Shown here: one piece after another, positions 1-10,171 of the stretch
Position numbering within the stretch: the stretch's first letter is position 1
How the letters are laid out: the number at the start of each line of letters is the position of its first letter
NCBI GenBank assembly: GCA_963708645.1
Contig: CAVPTA010000012.1
Coordinates: 1 to 64,000, forward strand
Length of the DNA stretch: 64,000 nucleotides
Reading direction: 5' to 3'
Source of the DNA: RYN-133 sp963708645
Lineage (GTDB): Bacteria; Actinomycetota; Actinomycetes; Mycobacteriales; Jatrophihabitantaceae
Made by a program: the position numbers and the translations under genes
Notes under the pieces: model-generated
What the model was told of the DNA's origin: nothing
Databases searched by the model: none
Seen by the model: the letters and a program-made list of their open reading frames with translations, nothing else

Positions 1-1
1 T

Positions 2-537
2 CCTGTGCACGAATTGACTGTGCCGAATCCGCATAGCCCGTACGGAGTCACGAAGCTAGGCGCTGAACGACTAGCGCTGGCGTATAGCGGTAGCTATCCA
101 ATTCAAGTTGCTGCGCTACGGTACTTTACTGTCTACGTGGTCAACGGCCAGACATGGCCATCCATCGAGTCGCTCGCGCGTGTCTAACTGGCGAGCAATT
201 TTCTGTCTATGGGGACGGCTCGCAGTTGCGCGATTTTACGTACGTTGACGACGTCGTAGCGGCCAACATTGCTGCGGCAACCCAAGTTTCGCTTGACTCC
301 CCTGTGTATAACATATGTGGCGGGTCGACCGTTTCCCTAAACGATGTGATTAGTTTGGTGGAGGAAGCGTCCGGTGCTCGATTGAAGCGCGTCACCCAAG
401 AAGAGTCTCGCGGCGATGTTTCGCGTACCGAGGGAAGCTCGACGCTGGCTCGAACGGAGTTGGGCTGGACGGCGAAGACTTCGCTCTCAGACGGCGTGAC
501 CGCTGAGGTCGAATGGATGCGGGAGATGCTGGAGTGA
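2..537 (+). CDS. NAD-dependent sugar epimerase/dehydratase, C-terminal part, frameshifted
   Basis: C-terminal part of an extended short-chain dehydrogenase acting on a nucleotide-sugar; the gene enters from the left edge. Early residues carry the YxxxK active-site motif (SPYGVTKLGAERL) and then ALRYFTVY. The reading frame is lost near base 136. Adding one base restores YGGQRPDMAIHR and joins it to the downstream frame, which has the family signature GDGSQLRDFTYVDDVV and continues to a stop at 537. UDP-glucose 4-epimerase-like members have this layout, but substrate cannot be told from this part. It heads a surface-polysaccharide gene group. The frameshift is probably a sequencing error. Confidence 0.8.
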
Positions 538-580
538 AGCACCTCCGAGACTGGCTCGGGTCTCACATGGGTAGTGTCGG

Positions 581-1577
581 ATGACGGGTCAGCGTGTGTT
601 CGTTCTGTACCCGCGCGGTGTCCGGACTGGCGGGCCGGAGGCTGGCCATCAGCTAGTTCGAGAATTGCTGGGCCTTGGCATCGATGCGGCCCTATTGGCC
701 CATCCGTCGACAACGGGCGCCGAGCGCACCCCAGCCTTCGAACACTACGAATGCCCTGAGGTTGACGATATCCAGCTGCTGGCGTCGCCCGGATCGACCG
801 TTGTTGTCCCGGAAATTTGGCTGTCGTCTATCAACTCACTCCCGCCGTGCAACGTCTACGTTTGGTGGCTGAGTATCGACAACTCGGAGGGGCGGTGTGG
901 TTTAGATCGCGCCGCCGCCGAGAAACAGGAAAATCTGGCTTTCGCGCGGGAGCGCGACAGGCGAAACGGTTCGCGCTCGGTGTGCGCGAGAGTCTTCGGC
1001 GGCGCCGGTCGGTTCTGCATCGATGGCGCCATCTCACCCAGTCCACCTACGCGGCCCGCTACTTGGAAGAGGTTTGGGGCTGCCGAGCATGCCGCTGTCT
1101 GACTATATCGATGGCGATGTGCCTCTGGGCACCGGAATCCGGGCACCGGGAATAGTTTTCAACCCAAGCCGCGGTGGGGATGTCGTTGCAGATCTCGCCC
1201 GGCGACGACCAGATCTGGACTTCATCGGGCTGGAAGGGCTTGAGCGGGATGCAGTCCTCCGAACTCTCCGCGAGAACCTCCTGTACGTCGACCCGGGACA
1301 TCACCCCGGTAAAGATCGTTTGCCGCGCGAGGCTGCGCTGAGCGGCGCGATCACCTTGGTGGCTGACCGAGGATCGGCCAGTATTGACGCGGACGTGCCT
1401 CTTCCGCGTAGCCACAAATTTTCAGCAGCGGGAGACATCGCTACCAACCTAGAATGCGCGATCGGCAGGGCGCTCGTGGATCCCGCCGGCTATCAAACGG
1501 CCCAGCGCGCGTATCGCATAGCAATCACCAACCAGAGGGCCGTCTTTCAGGCTGAAGTCCGTGCGGTATTCGGATGA
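581..1577 (+). CDS. Glycosyltransferase (GT-B-like), two frameshifts
   Basis: Probable polysaccharide glycosyltransferase of about 330 aa. The ATG at 581 opens MTGQRVFVLYPRGVRTGGPE, a typical N-terminal GT-B beta strand and glycine-rich loop, followed by YVWWLSIDN. The coding frame then changes near 900-930 (to the frame reading LTQSTYAARYLEEVWG) and again near 1085 (to LPSMPLSDYID, then FNPSRGG). The C-terminal half has the acidic and glycine pattern of the nucleotide-sugar domain and ends at 1577. It lies 43 bp after the epimerase and before a flippase-like gene, which supports a role in glycan assembly. Donor and acceptor are unknown. Confidence 0.6.
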
Positions 1578-1601
1578 CACCGAAGGAATAGAGACCTTCT
1601 G

Positions 1602-2915
1602 ATGATGGCCAGTTCCACTCGCAAGCGCGGTCTGCATCGGAGCGCGCCGAATGTCGCCGGGCGGATTCTGGGATTCTCGACTATTCAGCTTGCCTCTTAT
1701 GCTCGCCCCGCTTTTCGCCCTGCCCCTCGTGGCTCGCGCAGTCACTCCGAGTCAATGGGCGGGTATCTCAATCGGGCAGGGTGTCGGGGTCGTGTTCGGT
1801 AGCCTCATCCAAGGGGGATGGACACTCCTCGGGCCAAGTGAGATCGCGCGCGACTTTGACGCAAAGGGATCGATATATGTGGAGAGTCTGGCTACGCAGC
1901 TAATCGCCGCGCTAGCCGGAGTGCCCGCAGCGATTGCGTTGTCGATATTGCTATCGCCGCACGGCGACATACCGACCGTGGTCGCAGCAGCAGTTTCCGG
2001 GATTGCATCTGCACTGTCGCCCGCGTGGTACTGCGTGGCGATTGGAAGTCCCCGGACGCTATTTCGATACGACACAATCCCGAAGGCGATTGGGAGTGTC
2101 ATCGGAGGAATTGCAGTCTTCTGGGGCGCCCCCGCCTATGTGTACCCGGGGTTGTTCACGGTGGCTGCGGTCGTTGGGGGTCGTGTCTTCCTAAAGCACG
2201 CAATTGGCGGGTTGCGCGGAAACTTTCGTGGATGGCCGAGCGCTCGTCACCGCTGGCGATCTCAACTTGGGCGACGATGGTTGAATCGAGCGCTACTGTC
2301 TATTCGGGCGCGATGGCCTCGAGGCGTTTGCCACTGTCGCACGGCCGCTCGCCGTTGCAGTTTACGCATCGGGAGAGCGTTTCTACCGTTATCTATTATT
2401 ACCGATACGGGTGTCTAGCCAGGCGTTACAAGGTTGGATAGCCGAGGACCAGTTCGCACATTTCTCGGCGCCCGTGCGCGGTGGGCGACGATGCTGCATC
2501 TCATTCTCGGTATTTCTGATGGGCCGTATGCGTAGTTTTCGGGCCATTTGGGACCCGTGTGCTGTTGAGCTCTGCTTTTGAGCCGTCGACGACTCTCTCG
2601 ATGTTTTGGTTCGGCGCCGGCGCCTTTGCGGTCTCCATGAGCACACCCTTTGCGCGCTATTATCTAGCACCGTTAGGCAAGACAGGCGCGGCTCTAGCTG
2701 GCACGATAGCTGGCCTAGTTACTGGTATAGCCGGAATAGCCACTCTGGGTCGAGATTATGGCCCGACAGGAGCGGCGGCGGCATTCGCGCTAAGCGAAAT
2801 TGTGGTGATGGCTGTACAGCTCGTGTCGGTGCCAGGCGCGCTCAAGGCAGCGACGACCAGACTAATCCCCGATCCCGCCGCCATCGCAGATCCGACTGGC
2901 GTCATCTCCGACTGA
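1602..2915 (+). CDS. Polysaccharide flippase-like membrane protein (Wzx/MVF type), several frameshifts
   Basis: Multi-pass membrane protein of about 430 aa whose coding frame changes at least four times (about 1700, 2215, 2300 and 2470-2540). Hydrophobic segments appear in sequence across frames: MLAPLFALPLVARAVTPSQW, AALAGVPAAIALSILL, AIGSVIGGIAVFWGAPAYVY, then WATMVESSATVYSG, a soluble stretch with ERFYRYLLLPIRVSSQALQG, and finally ALAGTIAGLVTGIAGIATLG. This is the pattern of lipid-linked oligosaccharide flippases, which sit beside glycosyltransferases. The number of breaks within 1.3 kb makes this the worst-damaged gene in the window, so either read quality is poor here or the gene is decaying. 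Confidence 0.5.
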
Positions 2916-2999
2916 AAGTAGCCCCAGGCAGTCGGATACGTGCGATAGTCACACCATGCGATCAGAACGCCGGCACCGGTCCGCGGATCTTTGCCGTGC

Positions 3000-3919
3000 C
3001 TATTGTGCACCTGGGTACCGGTCCACGATATCTCGCGGCTTCAGCGAACCTTCCGACCGGCGGCCAAGGAAGTAGGTTCCTGTTGCAGAGTCTGACCGAT
3101 ACTTCTTATCGATGAATACGTCGAAGAAGCCGAACCATCCGAACAACAACCTGACCATTCGGCTGGCACGACGACTACGGCAGACCGACCAGGCGAGATA
3201 GCTCAAGCTCCACACAAGTTGCGACGCGGGTCCGCCTAGCGGACCAGCCGCCAGTTCGTTGAATTGACGAAAAAGCCATCGATGGCCTGACTGAGTAAAT
3301 CGCGTGAAATCGTAAGCTCCTTCGTGCACATTCTGCAGGAACGGAGTCTCGGCGTAAACCAACCCGTTCGGTCGTAAGACGCGTCGGACCTCTGCAACAA
3401 CCTGTGTAGGGTCGAGGACGTGCTCTAGCACTGCCTGAACAACAATCGCATCAAACGTCTGATCTCTGAACGGCATCTGGTGCCCATCTGCGATGACGTC
3501 GACATCCTTACTTAGGTAAATGTCGAACGCGACGAGATCAAATTTCGTCGAGGTGTAGAGAGCCTCCGTACCCTCGCCGCGGGACCCTCCTCCAACGACA
3601 AGGACTAGCCCATCGGGCGGCACCGCGTCGATGAGCGCCGAGATATTTTGCTTCGTCACTTTCGGACGTGGACGGGCTAAGCGACGGGCGAAGATGAATG
3701 CCGAACGCGTCTCCTCCGGTCGATCGCGCTTGCTCCGTCCGAAGCCACGACATCGGTGACGCGCAGCACCGAGCTCGTGAAATCGACCAACACTGGGACG
3801 CCGCCTGCCAGCTCGATAAAGGATGTGCCACATGCCGTACACATGGATGAACTGAGTACTGCCCGGCAACACGGCGATGCGAGCACTCCTTCAAGCCGCT
3901 CGCTCCTTGGGCTCAGCAT
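3000..3919 (-). CDS. SAM methyltransferase with N-terminal zinc-ribbon (Trm112-like) segment, one frameshift
   Basis: Class I SAM-dependent methyltransferase. The N-terminus (from the ATG at 3919) reads LASPCCRAVLSSSMCTACGT, a CC...CxxC zinc-ribbon like that of Trm112/UPF0434 proteins. A frameshift near 3700-3750 joins it to the methyltransferase frame, which has LVLVVGGGSRGEG (SAM motif I), FDLVAFDIYLS, DGHQMPFRDQTFDAIVVQAVLEH and a typical VRRVLRPNGLVYAETPF. Zinc-ribbon plus Methyltransf_11 proteins are common in exopolysaccharide clusters, where they methylate sugars or lipid carriers; the acceptor here is not known. Confidence 0.7.
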
Positions 3920-4015
3920 GACTCACAGGCACCCAGGAGACTCGGAGCATCTTCCGAGTCGGACCGAGGGGAGCAAGAATACGTACTCATGCTTTGGCTC
4001 ATACTCGTGTCCACG

Positions 4016-5160
4016 CTAGGAAGTCGCCGCGGCTTGCGCTGCTGGTGACAGTATGGGTGTAGATGGATTCCGGGCATCGGCGCCGATCCCAAGTTCACCG
4101 ATGGTCGGGCGGGATGGCCTGGTCGATAAGCCTGCCGCGATACCCGGTAGCGTCCATAGCCAGGAGGTCGTCTCATACGCCAGAGCCAAGAGGCCGAGCG
4201 TGAGCCATGTGATCGATATCAACCATGAGCATGTGCGACCCACCATTACCTCGCATGACTTCCAGAACGTTCCGACAACCATCGCGATGACGACGCCACC
4301 TACGACGTATCCCTGCTCAATTATCATCCTTGATAGGTTGCCGCTCACGCCGGCAAGAACCTGGCCGCTGTAGCTGGCTACCGTCGGATGCAGCGTAAAG
4401 AGCGTAGTCGTAGCTCCCTTCCCGAGACCAAACAGAATCGTCGCGATGTGCGAATTCTGTACGTCGGCCATAACCTTGATCGACGCGAGGCGATCAGCCC
4501 ATGAGAAGTCCAAGACTCCGCTACGTGTCGCGAAGAGTGCGTCGATGCGCCACACGCTGACAATGGTCGAAAGGACCATTAGACCGACCCGTGTCCGCGT
4601 GACCGGAGAGCGACGAATGAGCAGGACTGCCAGCGTCGGGAGCCCGACGAGGACTGTCCCGCTGTGTGCCAGCACGGCCGCTGTCCCGGCAAGCACTACG
4701 GCCATAAACGTCGACCGACGCTTGTCTTCGCATTTTGTCTCAACTAGCACAAGGGCTATGGTCCGTGAGCAGGAGAGTCCCCGCCATGAAGGAGGGCTCT
4801 GGAAACCAAGCGAATGCGCGATGCTCGTAATCTCTAACGACTGTTTGTAAGTTGCCCTCGGCGAGGGTTGAATACCCGGCAAGTCCATTCCTGATGAGAA
4901 AATTGGAGCAGTATTCCGCGTGAATACAGGGCGTACTGGATAAGCGCATAGCTCGCAGTCGCGCAAATGAGCCATGTGAGGCATCGTCGAAGCACGCTAG
5001 GTTGCATATTGCGCCCCAACACTATAGCAGCCGAAAATGGCAGAATATATAAGCCCCATGCAATCAGTCCGTGGATGGCAGGAGGATCGGGTGTACCCGA
5101 AACCACCTCCGCAAATGCGGCTATTGTCGGTGCTAGGCCGAGTGCGAGTGTGACTGGCAT
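4016..5160 (-). CDS. O-antigen polymerase/ligase-like membrane protein (Wzy/WaaL), frameshifted
   Basis: Polytopic membrane protein read in three frames of the minus strand. The N-terminal part (about 4930-5160) has LIAWGLYILPFSAAIVLGRN and a second helix, the middle part (about 4790-4930) carries AFAWFPEPSFMAGTL, typical of the loop in O-antigen polymerases, and the C-terminal part (4016 to about 4790) has several more helices, including AVVLAGTAAVLAHSGTVLVG and GYVVGGVVIAMVVGTFW. Translation upstream of 5160 stays open and hydrophobic (ALTALAIIFRYPPP) to a stop near 5224, so the true start may lie 5' of 5160. The family polymerises repeat units outside the membrane. Confidence 0.6.
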
Positions 5161-5375
5161 ATAACGTATGGGTGGCGGGTATCTGAATATAATTGCAAGG
5201 GCGGTGAGCGCGCTAACTGGATATTTGAGCTATGCCCAAAGTTGACTGCGGCATAGGGGAAGAAGGTAAGCCCCAAGTGCATCGAACCGAGGACTGCGAT
5301 TTCACGGCTGCTACTACCGGCGGCCGGCTGATTTATGACCTTGAGGTTGCGTTCCTGTGGCGATCGCCGCCATTA

Positions 5376-6103
5376 CTAACATGTCCCGGCTGTTTGGTGC
5401 AGTCTCACCAGCAACTGCTCGTGGTGTGGGTTGTATCCCAGGTATTCCGCGTCAAATGGGGAGGACCCGAGGAATTCTTGGAATGCACGATGCTCATGTG
5501 CTTGCCAGCCGGGATAGTTGAAGTATTCGTCGAACTGGATGATGGTGCCGTCTACGAATCGGTCCCCAGCTAGATCGAATACAGTTTTGGTCGACGAGTA
5601 GAGGTCGGCATCCATGTGGATGAACGCGAACGACTCGGTGTGCTCGCGAAGAAAAGTTGGCAGCGAATCTTCGAACCAGCCGATGTGGAGCGGCATCTCC
5701 AACCTCAGGCAGTGATTGTTTGAACGAACCACGTTCGTATCCACTTCGCCAGGATTCAGGAAGTCCTTCAAACGAGTCAAAACCGTGCGCGGGCAGACGC
5801 AGTTTTGCGATCTCGCGGTAGCGTCAATCCGCTAGCGACGCCGAACTCAATAACTAGCCCCTCGGGTGGTGCGAGGTCAACACCGCGACGCAGAAGATTA
5901 AGCTTCGCGGCGAGTGCTGTAGAGCCTGCTTCGGCTACAACGTGGGGCAGCGCGGTGTTAACGAATTCGGCAGTCGTTGAGGCATGTCGCTGACGTTCGC
6001 TTTCGATGTCGGTGAGCGCTCCGGCTTCGCTGAGCGTTCTTGTTCGCGTCGCGATGTTCTGCGCTCGCCGACGGAATGCCTCTAGGGCCGTCTTCTTGGA
6101 CAC
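5376..6103 (-). CDS. Class I SAM methyltransferase, TylF/macrocin-O-methyltransferase-like, two frameshifts
   Basis: Reconstructed protein of about 240 aa. The GTG at 6103 opens VSKKTALEAFRRRAQ; the SAM motif follows as LVIEFGVASGLTL. Removing one base near 5812 gives REIAKLRLPAHGFDSFEGLPESW, a hallmark of the TylF/Methyltransf_24 family; a second shift near 5700 leads to PLHIGWFEDSLPTFL, then FAFIHMDADLYSSTKTV (acidic metal-binding strand) and IIQFDEYFNYPGW. These enzymes O-methylate sugars or polyketides with a divalent metal. The reading frame remains open upstream of 6103 to about 6300, so a longer N-terminus or an upstream gene fragment is possible. Confidence 0.7.
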
Positions 6104-6472
6104 CGACGTAGGATACGGGTGTTGGCGGCGGATGGCGTCGGCACCTCCGGCGGTTGAGCTGCTCGGTAAGGTCGCAATGTATAGCCCGCGTCGAACGCGG
6201 TGCGCCCAGACCTCGTCTGCCCCTGAGATTAGCGCTATACGTTGATCATGCTGATGTGTCGTTGCGTTAGGCCGTGGCGGCGCCCCTTCCCAGAGGCTGC
6301 CGTCTGCGGCCCCTGGTCACGGTCAATTGATCGCGTCGCGGCGACGCTCCCGTCATGCGAGGCGAGTCCGTCTGGCCGCGCCCGCGTCACGTAGCGCGCA
6401 GGCCGTGACCCGTCGAGTCGGAGCGCCGCCAGACTCAGCAGGCCGTCGTGGCAAAGGACAGCCGCGGCGTCA
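6104..6472. other. Intergenic region at the edge of the lower-GC glycan region
   Basis: No gene is recognised. On the minus strand the frame of the methyltransferase stays open to about 6300 and includes RIALISGADEVWAHRVRRG, which could be a damaged coding remnant. Base composition rises from about 55% to about 70% GC across this stretch, so it marks the boundary between the polysaccharide genes and the core-like genes to the right. Confidence 0.4.
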
Positions 6473-7397
6473 TCACAGGCTGACTGGTTCAATTGCACGT
6501 TCCCTCCTTCCTGTTGCACGCCGGTGCCGCAGGCTGTCGGCGGTCAGCACGATCAGCGCCAGCCACACCAGGCAGAAGCCGATGAACTCGGCGAACGGCA
6601 CGTGCTCGTGCCGGATGCCGACGCCGACGAGGAACTGCAGCACCGGCGTCAGGTACTGCAGCAGCCCGACCACCGACAGCGGCAGGCGTCGGGTGGCGGC
6701 GGCGAAGAACAGCAGCGGCACGGCGGTGACCACGCCGCTGCCGGCGAGCAGCAGGGTGTTGCCGATGCCGTGGTGGCCGAAGGCGAGGTCGCCGTGGCCG
6801 GCGACGACGAGCGAGCGCGATGGCCGAGGGGATCGCGAGCACGCTCGTCTCGACGGCCAGCGAGTCGGCGGCGCCGACGGCGGCCTGCTTCTTCAGGAAG
6901 CCGTAGAGGCCGAACGAGGCGGCCAGGGTGAGGGCGATCCAGGGCGGGCGGCCGTAGTCGACGGCGATCACCACGACCGCGGCGGTGCCGATGCCGACGG
7001 CGACCCACTGGGCGGGGCGCAGCCGCTCCTTCAGGATCACCACGCCGAGCAGGATCGTGAACAGCGGGTTGATGAAGTAGCCGAGGCTGCACTCGACCAC
7101 GTGGCCGCTGTTGACGCCCCAGATGTAGACGGCCCAGTTGACGGTGATCAGGCAGCCGCGGTGGCCAGGCGGCGTGAACTGGAGCGGTTGCGCAGCACCC
7201 GGCGCACGCCGGCGAAGCCGCGGGTCACCGCGATCAGCGCCGCGACGAACACGAGCGACCAGAGAATCCGGTCGGCCAGGATCTCGACGCCAGCCCGCCG
7301 GCTCGAGCAGCGGGAAGAAGAGCGGGAACAGCCCCCAGAGCAGGTACGCGCCCAGTCCGTAGCCGAGACCGGCGCGGGTGTCGCTCGCGTCGGTCAC
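6473..7397 (-). CDS. rarD: RarD/EamA-family drug/metabolite-type permease, frameshifted
   Basis: Ten-helix EamA transporter of the RarD subgroup (about 300 aa). The ATG at 7397 gives GYGLGAYLLWGLFPLFFPLL, the usual RarD N-terminus. Later come NWAVYIWGVNSGHVVECSLG and GYFINPLFTILLGVVILKER, which are strongly conserved in RarD, then SFGLYGFLKKQAAV. The frame breaks in the second helix region (7140-7330, at least two shifts) and near 6820, after which the C-terminus is LSVVGLLQYLTPVLQFLVGV. RarD proteins have no firmly assigned substrate. It starts 10 bp after the stop of the secreted repeat protein upstream on the same strand. Confidence 0.8.
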
Positions 7398-7407
7398 GTC
7401 CTCGAAT

Positions 7408-10156
7408 CTACGAGCCGAACCGCCGCAATTCCCCGGCCAATGCGAGCTGTGTGGTCAGCGCCTCCCGGTAGGCCGCGCCGAAACGCGAGCCGAGCCGCGA
7501 GACCGGGAGCGCACCGAACGGCGAGACCGCCGGCAACGTGAACCGCGAACCGAACGGGGTCGGGGTTGCCGAGGCCGGCCGGCGTTCGATCACCCGTCCG
7601 TCGACCACGAGCTCGCGCCAGGCCGGACGGCGCACGGCGGGCAGCGCAGCCGCCGTCCGAGGCGAGCTGGCGACCTGCGGCGGCAGCGTGAGGTCAGGCG
7701 CGGTGGTGGTCGACCCACCCGACAGGCTCAGATCACTGCCCAGGCAAGCGTTCTCGTAGCCCTTGGCGTTGCGGGCGCACACCTGCGCCTGCCCCGGACG
7801 GATCGAGTGGATCGCGTACCGGCCACTCGGGTCGGTCAGGTTGTCAGCGAACGGGGACGGCGCCGGGCCGTCGAACGGGTCGATGACAGACCCGAACTGC
7901 GGTGAGATGTCATCGACGGCCGACCCGCTGATGTGCAGCTCGGCGTTGCGAATACCGTGGCCGGCCTGGTTGATCACCCGTCCGGTCACCGCCGCACCGT
8001 CGTCGAGCGCGAGCGACGCCGACCCGGGGTGGCTCGGTGAGGCCGCGATCGAGTACGTCGAACCGGTGCACTTGTCGGCGTAGCCGGTCGGCGACGTCCC
8101 GGTGACTCGGGCGGCGTAGTAGCCGAGCGCACATACGGCGTAGTTCGTCGAGCGAGTCACCGCGATGGTCGCCTGCCCGCCCCCGTTGGTCATGTTGACC
8201 GAGTCGACGCCGACGCGATGCTTGCCGAAGATCGGCTGCGGCGGGCACGCGTACTGGTTGGTGCAGCTGCGCAGGGCGGCAACCTCGACGCCGGACAGCG
8301 GGTGTCCTGATGCGTCGGTGACCCGGACGTGGATGAGCGCCGGGTTGAGAAGTCGGAGGTCGAGGCCACGCACCGTGTGCGCGGCCGTGATCGTTACGGG
8401 ACGCCGAACGCACCGCGACACGTCCGTGGCGTAAGCGTTGAGGGTGCGATCGGCGCATGCCTGGTAGTGGCCGGGAGCGAGGTCGGTGAGGCGGTACCGC
8501 CCGTCCTGCCCGGTCGTGGTCTCGCCGTAACTGCGCTGGGGTGTGTTGCCCACTGGCGCGAAGAACACGTCGACCCCGCGTAGCGGGTGCCCGGCGCCGT
8601 CGGTGATCCGTCCGGTGGCGGCCCCGCCGGCCGCCATCGTCTGATCGACGCCGATGCGGTCACGCCCGGCCACGGCAGTGACGCGGCGTTTCGGGCAGGC
8701 GCTGGTCACGCCGGTCGCATCGCCGCGCGTGGCCGAGTTGTGCCCGATGAAGCACAGGCGGTAGTTGCCGCTCGGCAGACCGGCGAGCGAGAAGTAGCCG
8801 CGCTGGTCTGTCGGCAGTTCCTCACTGAACTGTCGACCGACGCTCACGGCGACGAGCGCGTTCGGCACGCCGCGTCCGGACGGGCCGACCAGACGGCCAC
8901 TGAGCGCGCCACCGGTCTTCAGCTTGAGCGACGCGTTCGTGCGGTGGCCGGCGACGACCGTGCGCACCACGCACGTCGGCTGCAGACCCAGCGGGCCGCC
9001 GGTGTTGGCAACGGCGCACACATGCCAGCGTCCCGGTGCGAGACCGGACGCCGTGAACCGGCCGTCGCGGAAGATCGGCAGGAACGCGCCTCCGCCGGCC
9101 CGGTTCGAGGTCACGTCGACGAAGCCGACGCCGCGCAGCGGTCGTCCGGACGCCGCGCTGATGCGGCCGAAGATCGTTCCCGTCGCGCTGGTGACCTTCG
9201 TCAGCTCGACTGTCGCCGCGGTGGTCGTGTGCCCGGGGCCGGTGGCCACCGAGGTCGACGAGCACTGTGAGCGGTATCCCGCGCCGGAGAAGCACGGGAC
9301 GACGGCGTTCGAGTCGAGGCCTCGCAGGGTGTACGTCCCGTTGCGGTCGGTGCCGGTCGAGCTGCCGCCGCCGTAGAGGGAGCCGTAGCCGAAGCTCGGC
9401 TGAAGATAGGGCTGCGGGTTCTGCGCGGTGACCACAACTCCGGGCACCGGGTGTCCGGCCTTGTCGGTCACGGTTCCGGTCACGACGCCCGCGGACGAGA
9501 GGGCGAAACCGAGAGAGCGCACGTGATGCGCCGCTACCGAGATCGTGCGGGTCAACCGCCGAGTAACCGGTCGCGTCGGTGGCGCCGCCGGTCGCGAACG
9601 TGCCGTCGGCGTCGACCAGGTATCTGCCCGCCGGGACGGTGATCCGGAATCGGCCGTCAGTTCCGGTGGTCGCCCCGCGGTCTTCGTCGGACGCGAGCCC
9701 GTAGGCGTCGACGAATGCCGACCGCAACGGATGCCCGGCCTTGTCGGTGACGCGTCCGCTGATCGTGCCGGTCGCGGGCTTCGCGCGGTGGGGCGGCTTC
9801 GTGGCGAACGAGATCTTCGCCGGCCTGGACAGCACGCCTGCGTGGCGCGTCCAGACGCTGACCGAGTACTCGCTGCCCGGACGCAGCCCGCGCAGCGTTG
9901 CGGTATGCGCCGTCCGGGCCAGGTCGATCTTGCGGCCCTGGCCGGGAGTTGCCGGCGCGGCGCTGCCACGCACCAGCCGGGCGACGACGCGGTCGATGCC
10001 CTTCGGGTTGGTCCACTGCAGGTGCACCGGCCCGCTGAGCTCGTACGGCGCGAGGTGGGTGACCGGCGAGGGCGCTTTCGGACGTGCCGCCGCTACTGCT
10101 GCTTGTGCAGGCAGGACGAGGACGAGGGCAGTGCAGACGGCGAGCAGGCGACGCAT
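7408..10156 (-). CDS. Secreted FN3 plus carboxypeptidase-regulatory-like repeat protein, one frameshift
   Basis: Large exported protein of about 915 aa. Residues 1-22 form a signal peptide (MRRLLAVCTALVLVLPAQAA). An FN3-like domain follows (about residues 35-120; PVHLQWTNP, GLRPGSEYSVSVWT). Seven or so carboxypeptidase-D-regulatory-like beta-sandwich repeats come next, each opening with a version of GxVxGxVTDKAGHPLxGV and closing with DGRYRLTDLAPGHYQ-like strands, with paired cysteines (CFSGAGYRSQC, CPPQP). One frameshift near 9555 separates the first repeat from the rest. No sortase motif, anchor helix or peptidase domain is seen. It lies 15 bp downstream of a paralogue, suggesting co-transcription. 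A structural or glycan-binding surface role is likely but unproved. Confidence 0.7.
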
Positions 10157-10171
10157 CGAAACTCCGCGGGG

